Shown here: one piece after another, positions 23,510-26,581 of the stretch | Layout: every line of letters starts with the position of its first letter | Position numbering within the stretch: position 1 is the stretch's first letter | NCBI GenBank assembly: GCA_964644705.1 | Contig: CAZXYF010000019.1 | Location: 1-26,581, forward strand | Direction of reading: 5' to 3' | Origin: CAZXYF01 sp964644705 | GTDB taxonomy: Bacteria; Planctomycetota; Brocadiia; SM23-32 | DNA length: 26,581 nucleotides | Notes under the pieces: model-generated | What the model was told of the DNA's origin: nothing | Databases searched by the model: none | What the model saw: the letters and a program-made list of their open reading frames with translations, nothing else | Position numbers and translations under genes: made by a program

Positions 23510-25009
23510 ATGGCGATGGGAAAAACGAACATTCTGTTTTGTCTGGCTGACGACGCCGGAATGCACATGGGAGCGTATGGATGCGATTGGGTCAAGACCC
23601 CGGGTTTTGATCGGGTTGCACGGGAAGGTGTTCTGTTCAATCGCGCGTTCACACCAAACGCTAAATGTGCTCCGTCGCGCGCATGCATTCTGACCGGACG
23701 CAATTCCTGGCAGCTGGAGGAGGGTGCCAATCATCAAACTTATTTCCCGGGAAAGTTCAAGACCTGTTTCGAGGTACTCCGTGATAACGGGTACTTTGTC
23801 GGTTACACCGCAAAAGGCTGGGCTCCGGGAGACCCCGGAACGGTGGATGGTGAACCACGGGAGCTGACCGGCAAGCAGTATTCGGACAAAAGACACGATT
23901 CACTTCCGAAGATGAACGACAATGATTATGCGGCGAACTTCCAGGCGTTTCTGGATGATCGACCCGACGATGAGCCGTTCTGTTTCTGGTTTGGATGCAC
24001 GGAACCTCACCGGGGATACGAATACCGTTCGGGCATAGAACGTGGAGGTAAGGATCCCTCGGATATTGATGAAGTTTATGATATCTGGCCGGATAACGAG
24101 GTCGTGCGCACCGATCTTCTGGATTATGGTTTCCAGATCGAGCATTTTGACCGCCACCTGTCGCGTATGCTGGATGAGCTGGAGCAACGCGGCGAACTGG
24201 ACAACACCCTGGTGATTGTAACTTCGGATAATGGAATGCCGTTCCCGCGGGCTAAAGGACAGGAATACTACTATTCAAATCATCTGCCGGCGGCCATGAT
24301 GTGGCGTGACGGACTGGAAAATCCCGGCCGAACGGTGGATGACTTCGTGAGTTTCATCGACTTCGCTCCCACATTTCTGGAGGCGGCCGGCCTGTCAGAA
24401 GAAGACACCGCGATGAAATCAATCACCGGACGTAGCCTGATGGATATCGCGCAGAGTGAAGGGGACGGGCAGATCAATCCCGACCGCGACCACGTATTGA
24501 TCGGCAAGGAACGACATGATCTCGGCAGGCCGGGCGACGTTGGATACCCGATTCGAGGCATCATCAAGGGGAATTACCTGTATCTCATCAATTTTGAGAC
24601 CGATCGCTGGCCCGGGGGGAATCCGGAGACGGGATACATGAACTGTGACGGCAGCCCGACCAAAACGCAGATCCTGAAGGCCCGTGAAAATCCGGAGACA
24701 CGCCATTTCTGGGAATGGTCGTTCGGGAAACGTCCGGAGGAAGAACTGTATTGTATCGCGGATGACCCGGCGTGCCTGGACAACCTGGCTGAATCGGAGG
24801 CCCACGATGAGCGTAAACGGAAGCTGCGCGAACAACTCATCAGTGAACTCAATCAGCAGGGCGACCCGCGTATCGAAGGTAACGGTGAAGTCTTCGACAA
24901 TTATCCCTCGGCCAATGATCGGCTTCGGGGCTTTTATTCCAAGTATATGGACGGAGAAATTGGTTGTGCCGGATGGATCAATGAATCCGACATCGAAGAA
25001 ATTGACTGA
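23510..25009 (+). CDS. Sulfatase, cytoplasmic, N-sulfoglucosamine-sulfohydrolase-like
   Basis: Protein of 499 aa of the type I (formylglycine) sulfatase family. The metal-binding start LADDAG (12-17) and the maturation motif C53-A-P-S-R followed by ACILTGR are intact, with a late TSDNGMPFPRAKG block completing the active site. Overall motif order resembles the heparan N-sulfatase (SGSH-like, S1_8-type) group, but the substrate is not certain. There is no signal peptide: an in-frame TGA lies directly before the ATG at 23510, so the N-terminus cannot be longer. It therefore acts in the cytoplasm, unlike most sulfatases. It begins 264 bp after the VWA gene; a weak promoter candidate is TTGAAA (23357-23362), 17 bp, CAAAAT. 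The Cys must be oxidised by a maturase not present here. Confidence 0.93.
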   Translation: MAMGKTNILFCLADDAGMHMGAYGCDWVKTPGFDRVAREGVLFNRAFTPNAKCAPSRACILTGRNSWQLEEGANHQTYFPGKFKTCFEVLRDNGYFVGYTAKGWAPGDPGTVDGEPRELTGKQYSDKRHDSLPKMNDNDYAANFQAFLDDRPDDEPFCFWFGCTEPHRGYEYRSGIERGGKDPSDIDEVYDIWPDNEVVRTDLLDYGFQIEHFDRHLSRMLDELEQRGELDNTLVIVTSDNGMPFPRAKGQEYYYSNHLPAAMMWRDGLENPGRTVDDFVSFIDFAPTFLEAAGLSEEDTAMKSITGRSLMDIAQSEGDGQINPDRDHVLIGKERHDLGRPGDVGYPIRGIIKGNYLYLINFETDRWPGGNPETGYMNCDGSPTKTQILKARENPETRHFWEWSFGKRPEEELYCIADDPACLDNLAESEAHDERKRKLREQLISELNQQGDPRIEGNGEVFDNYPSANDRLRGFYSKYMDGEIGCAGWINESDIEEID

Positions 25010-25122
25010 CTGAGAAACTGCACTCCGCATTCCGGGACCGATCAGTGTCCTGGTTGAGGCGGATCCCTCCCGTTGCGGCATTTCTGTTCGGGATGTTATG
25101 AAATAAGGAGAAAGAAACAACG

Positions 25123-26478
25123 ATGGCGAAAAACGGTCAGAACAAACCAAACGTCGTTTTCATACTGGTCGATGATCTTGGGTGGTCTGATCTCGGCTGT
25201 CAGGGTAGTAAATATTATGAAACGCCACATATCGATCAACTGGCTGCGGAGGGAATGCGCTTCACCAACGCCTACGCGGCCTGCACGGTTTGCAGCCCCA
25301 CGCGCGCCAGCATTATGACCGGCAAGTATCCCGCACGCCTGAACTTGACCGACTGGATTTCCGGGCACGATCACCCGTGGGCGAAATTCCAGGTCCCGGA
25401 TTGGACGCAGTATCTGTCGCATGATGAAACCAGCCTGGCCAGTGCGTTCAGAGAAGCCGGTTACAACACGTATTTTACCGGCAAATGGCATCTTGGAGGG
25501 CCGGAATATTATCCCGAGAAGCATGGATTTGACGTGAATATCGGTGGATGTGAACGGGGCCTTCCTCCCACGTATTTCAGTCCATACGGTATTGAAACCC
25601 TGGAGGAGGGGCCGGAAGGGGAGTACCTGACGGATCGACTCACCGAGGAGGCACTGCGCCTGATGGAGCAGAGCCAGGATGAACCGTTTTTTATGTATCT
25701 GTCCCACTACGCCGTCCACACTCCGATTGAAGCGAAGGAAGAGGACATTGAGAAATACGAGGGCAAGGAGAAACATGGCCAGCTGAACGAAGTTTACGCC
25801 GCCATGGTGGACAGCACCGACCAGTCGGTCGGGCGGATCATGGATAAGCTGGAGGAACTGGGCATCGCTGACGATACCATTGTCGTGTTTTTCTCCGATA
25901 ACGGCGGTTACACGCCCGTGACCAACAATGCCCCGCTCCGTCACGGTAAGGGATCGGCATATGAAGGGGGGCATCGCGTGCCAATGATAGTGCGGTGGCC
26001 CGATCAAATACAGGCGGGTTCTGTGGACGAAACGCCTGTGATCAGCATGGATTTCTATCCGACCCTCCTGGATGCTTGCGGCATATCGCTCAGGCCCGAT
26101 CAGCACTGTGATGGTGAGAATCTGGTGCCTCTATTGAGAGGCGATGAAGCTCCATCGCGCGAAGCCCTCTACTGGCACTATCCCCACTATCATTTTTCGA
26201 CCCCGTATGCCGCGGTGCGCGCGGGCGATTACAAACTGATCGAGTATTTCGAGGGGCGACGCGCGGAGCTTTATAATCTCGATGATGATCTGAGCGAGGA
26301 AAATGACCTCGCCGAAGGACAGCCGGAGAAAGTCAGGGAACTGCGAGCAAAACTGCACAGCTGGCAGGAATCGGTCGATGCGCAGATGCCGATCGAGAAT
26401 CCGCGGTTCGAGCCGGATAAACGATATAAACGCCCCGGGGCCCCGGAGCTGGTTGAATGCGGGCGAGAAGATGACTGA
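25123..26478 (+). CDS. Sulfatase (arylsulfatase A-like), cytoplasmic
   Basis: Protein of 451 aa, type I sulfatase. Metal-site start LVDDLGWSDLG (15-25), formylglycine motif C57-S-P-T-R followed by ASIMTGKYP, the GKWHLGG block (about 120-126), and FSDNGGY with downstream RHGKGSAYEGGHRVP (about 275-290) are all intact. This is the common arylsulfatase/S1_16-like arrangement; the substrate is unknown. ATG at 25123 with AAGGAG 12 nt upstream. The in-frame codons above it reach a TGA (25099-25101) with no other start, so there is no signal peptide and the enzyme is cytoplasmic. It lies 113 bp after the first sulfatase; a 7-bp hairpin (25032-25053) without a T-tract lies between. The two probably work on one imported sulfated sugar. 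Confidence 0.95.
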   Translation: MAKNGQNKPNVVFILVDDLGWSDLGCQGSKYYETPHIDQLAAEGMRFTNAYAACTVCSPTRASIMTGKYPARLNLTDWISGHDHPWAKFQVPDWTQYLSHDETSLASAFREAGYNTYFTGKWHLGGPEYYPEKHGFDVNIGGCERGLPPTYFSPYGIETLEEGPEGEYLTDRLTEEALRLMEQSQDEPFFMYLSHYAVHTPIEAKEEDIEKYEGKEKHGQLNEVYAAMVDSTDQSVGRIMDKLEELGIADDTIVVFFSDNGGYTPVTNNAPLRHGKGSAYEGGHRVPMIVRWPDQIQAGSVDETPVISMDFYPTLLDACGISLRPDQHCDGENLVPLLRGDEAPSREALYWHYPHYHFSTPYAAVRAGDYKLIEYFEGRRAELYNLDDDLSEENDLAEGQPEKVRELRAKLHSWQESVDAQMPIENPRFEPDKRYKRPGAPELVECGREDD

Positions 26479-26581
26479 GCGGATTATACCTGAGGTTTAT
26501 AACACCCGCGGAATTCGTTCTCTGGAGGGCCTGTCCAAAATACCGTTCCGAGAAACATGAATCTTTGTCTTTATCATCGTC
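26479..26581. other. Downstream end segment
   Basis: About 100 bp after the last sulfatase. No terminator is seen. An ATG at 26557 opens a frame that runs off the end of the window (MNLCLYHR...), but nothing supports it as a gene. Confidence 0.3.

Noticed and set aside
25096..26106. 336-aa minus-strand reading frame across the second sulfatase
   Set aside because: It is antisense to an intact sulfatase with all catalytic motifs; no recognisable family.
26470..26559. Short 29-codon reading frame overlapping the end of the last sulfatase
   Set aside because: Too short, overlapping the coding end in another frame, and without motif or ribosome-site support.

Overview
The window is 26.6 kb of moderately GC-rich bacterial DNA. 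It most resembles the PVC superphylum, probably Kiritimatiellota or a related Verrucomicrobiota lineage. This is inferred from gene content (two sulfatases, a ThuA-like protein, a xylose-isomerase-like sugar isomerase, an ABC/GldG/DUF4340 cassette) and from repeat style, not from a marker-gene tree. Several soluble proteins are very acidic: in the ThuA-like protein I count 41 Asp+Glu against 14 Lys+Arg. That suggests a salt-adapted organism.

Layout: every supported gene from 220 to 11237 is on the minus strand, and every gene from 11599 to 26478 is on the plus strand, so transcription diverges from about 11.24-11.60 kb. Minus block, in transcription order: (a) a sugar isomerase (10467-11237) with its own terminator; (b) a tandem array of a 116-bp structured repeat, interrupted by a 100-N assembly gap that falls inside the array; (c) enolase (8481-9797) and a ThuA-like protein (7756-8397), each followed by an intrinsic terminator; (d) a six-gene operon (7412 down to 220) behind a strong sigma70-like promoter: a small helical-repeat protein, an ABC ATPase, a Yip1-like membrane protein, an ABC-2 permease, a GldG-like protein and a multi-module DUF4340 protein. 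The last five look like one envelope-associated ABC machine.

Plus block: (e) a signalling cluster with a soluble GAF-like/PAS/PAS hybrid histidine kinase, an HD-GYP response regulator (cyclic-di-GMP phosphodiesterase type), a membrane CHASE-domain hybrid kinase and a DUF1614 membrane protein. The two kinases are paralogous in their catalytic cores and flank the HD-GYP regulator; (f) a lone conserved protein of unknown function (18978-19742) closed by a strong terminator; (g) a MoxR-type AAA+ ATPase (CbbQ/NorQ class) overlapping or abutting a NorD/CbbO-like VWA protein, with no nitric oxide reductase or RuBisCO in sight; (h) two sulfatases that lack any signal peptide, with upstream in-frame stops ruling out a longer N-terminus.

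The items most worth a second look are the orphan MoxR/VWA pair next to cytoplasmic sulfatases, the 116-bp nested-palindrome repeat with a decayed copy at 14.2 kb, the kinase/HD-GYP/kinase module, and the unknown protein at 18978-19742. No tRNA, rRNA, CRISPR array, insertion sequence or integrase was found.
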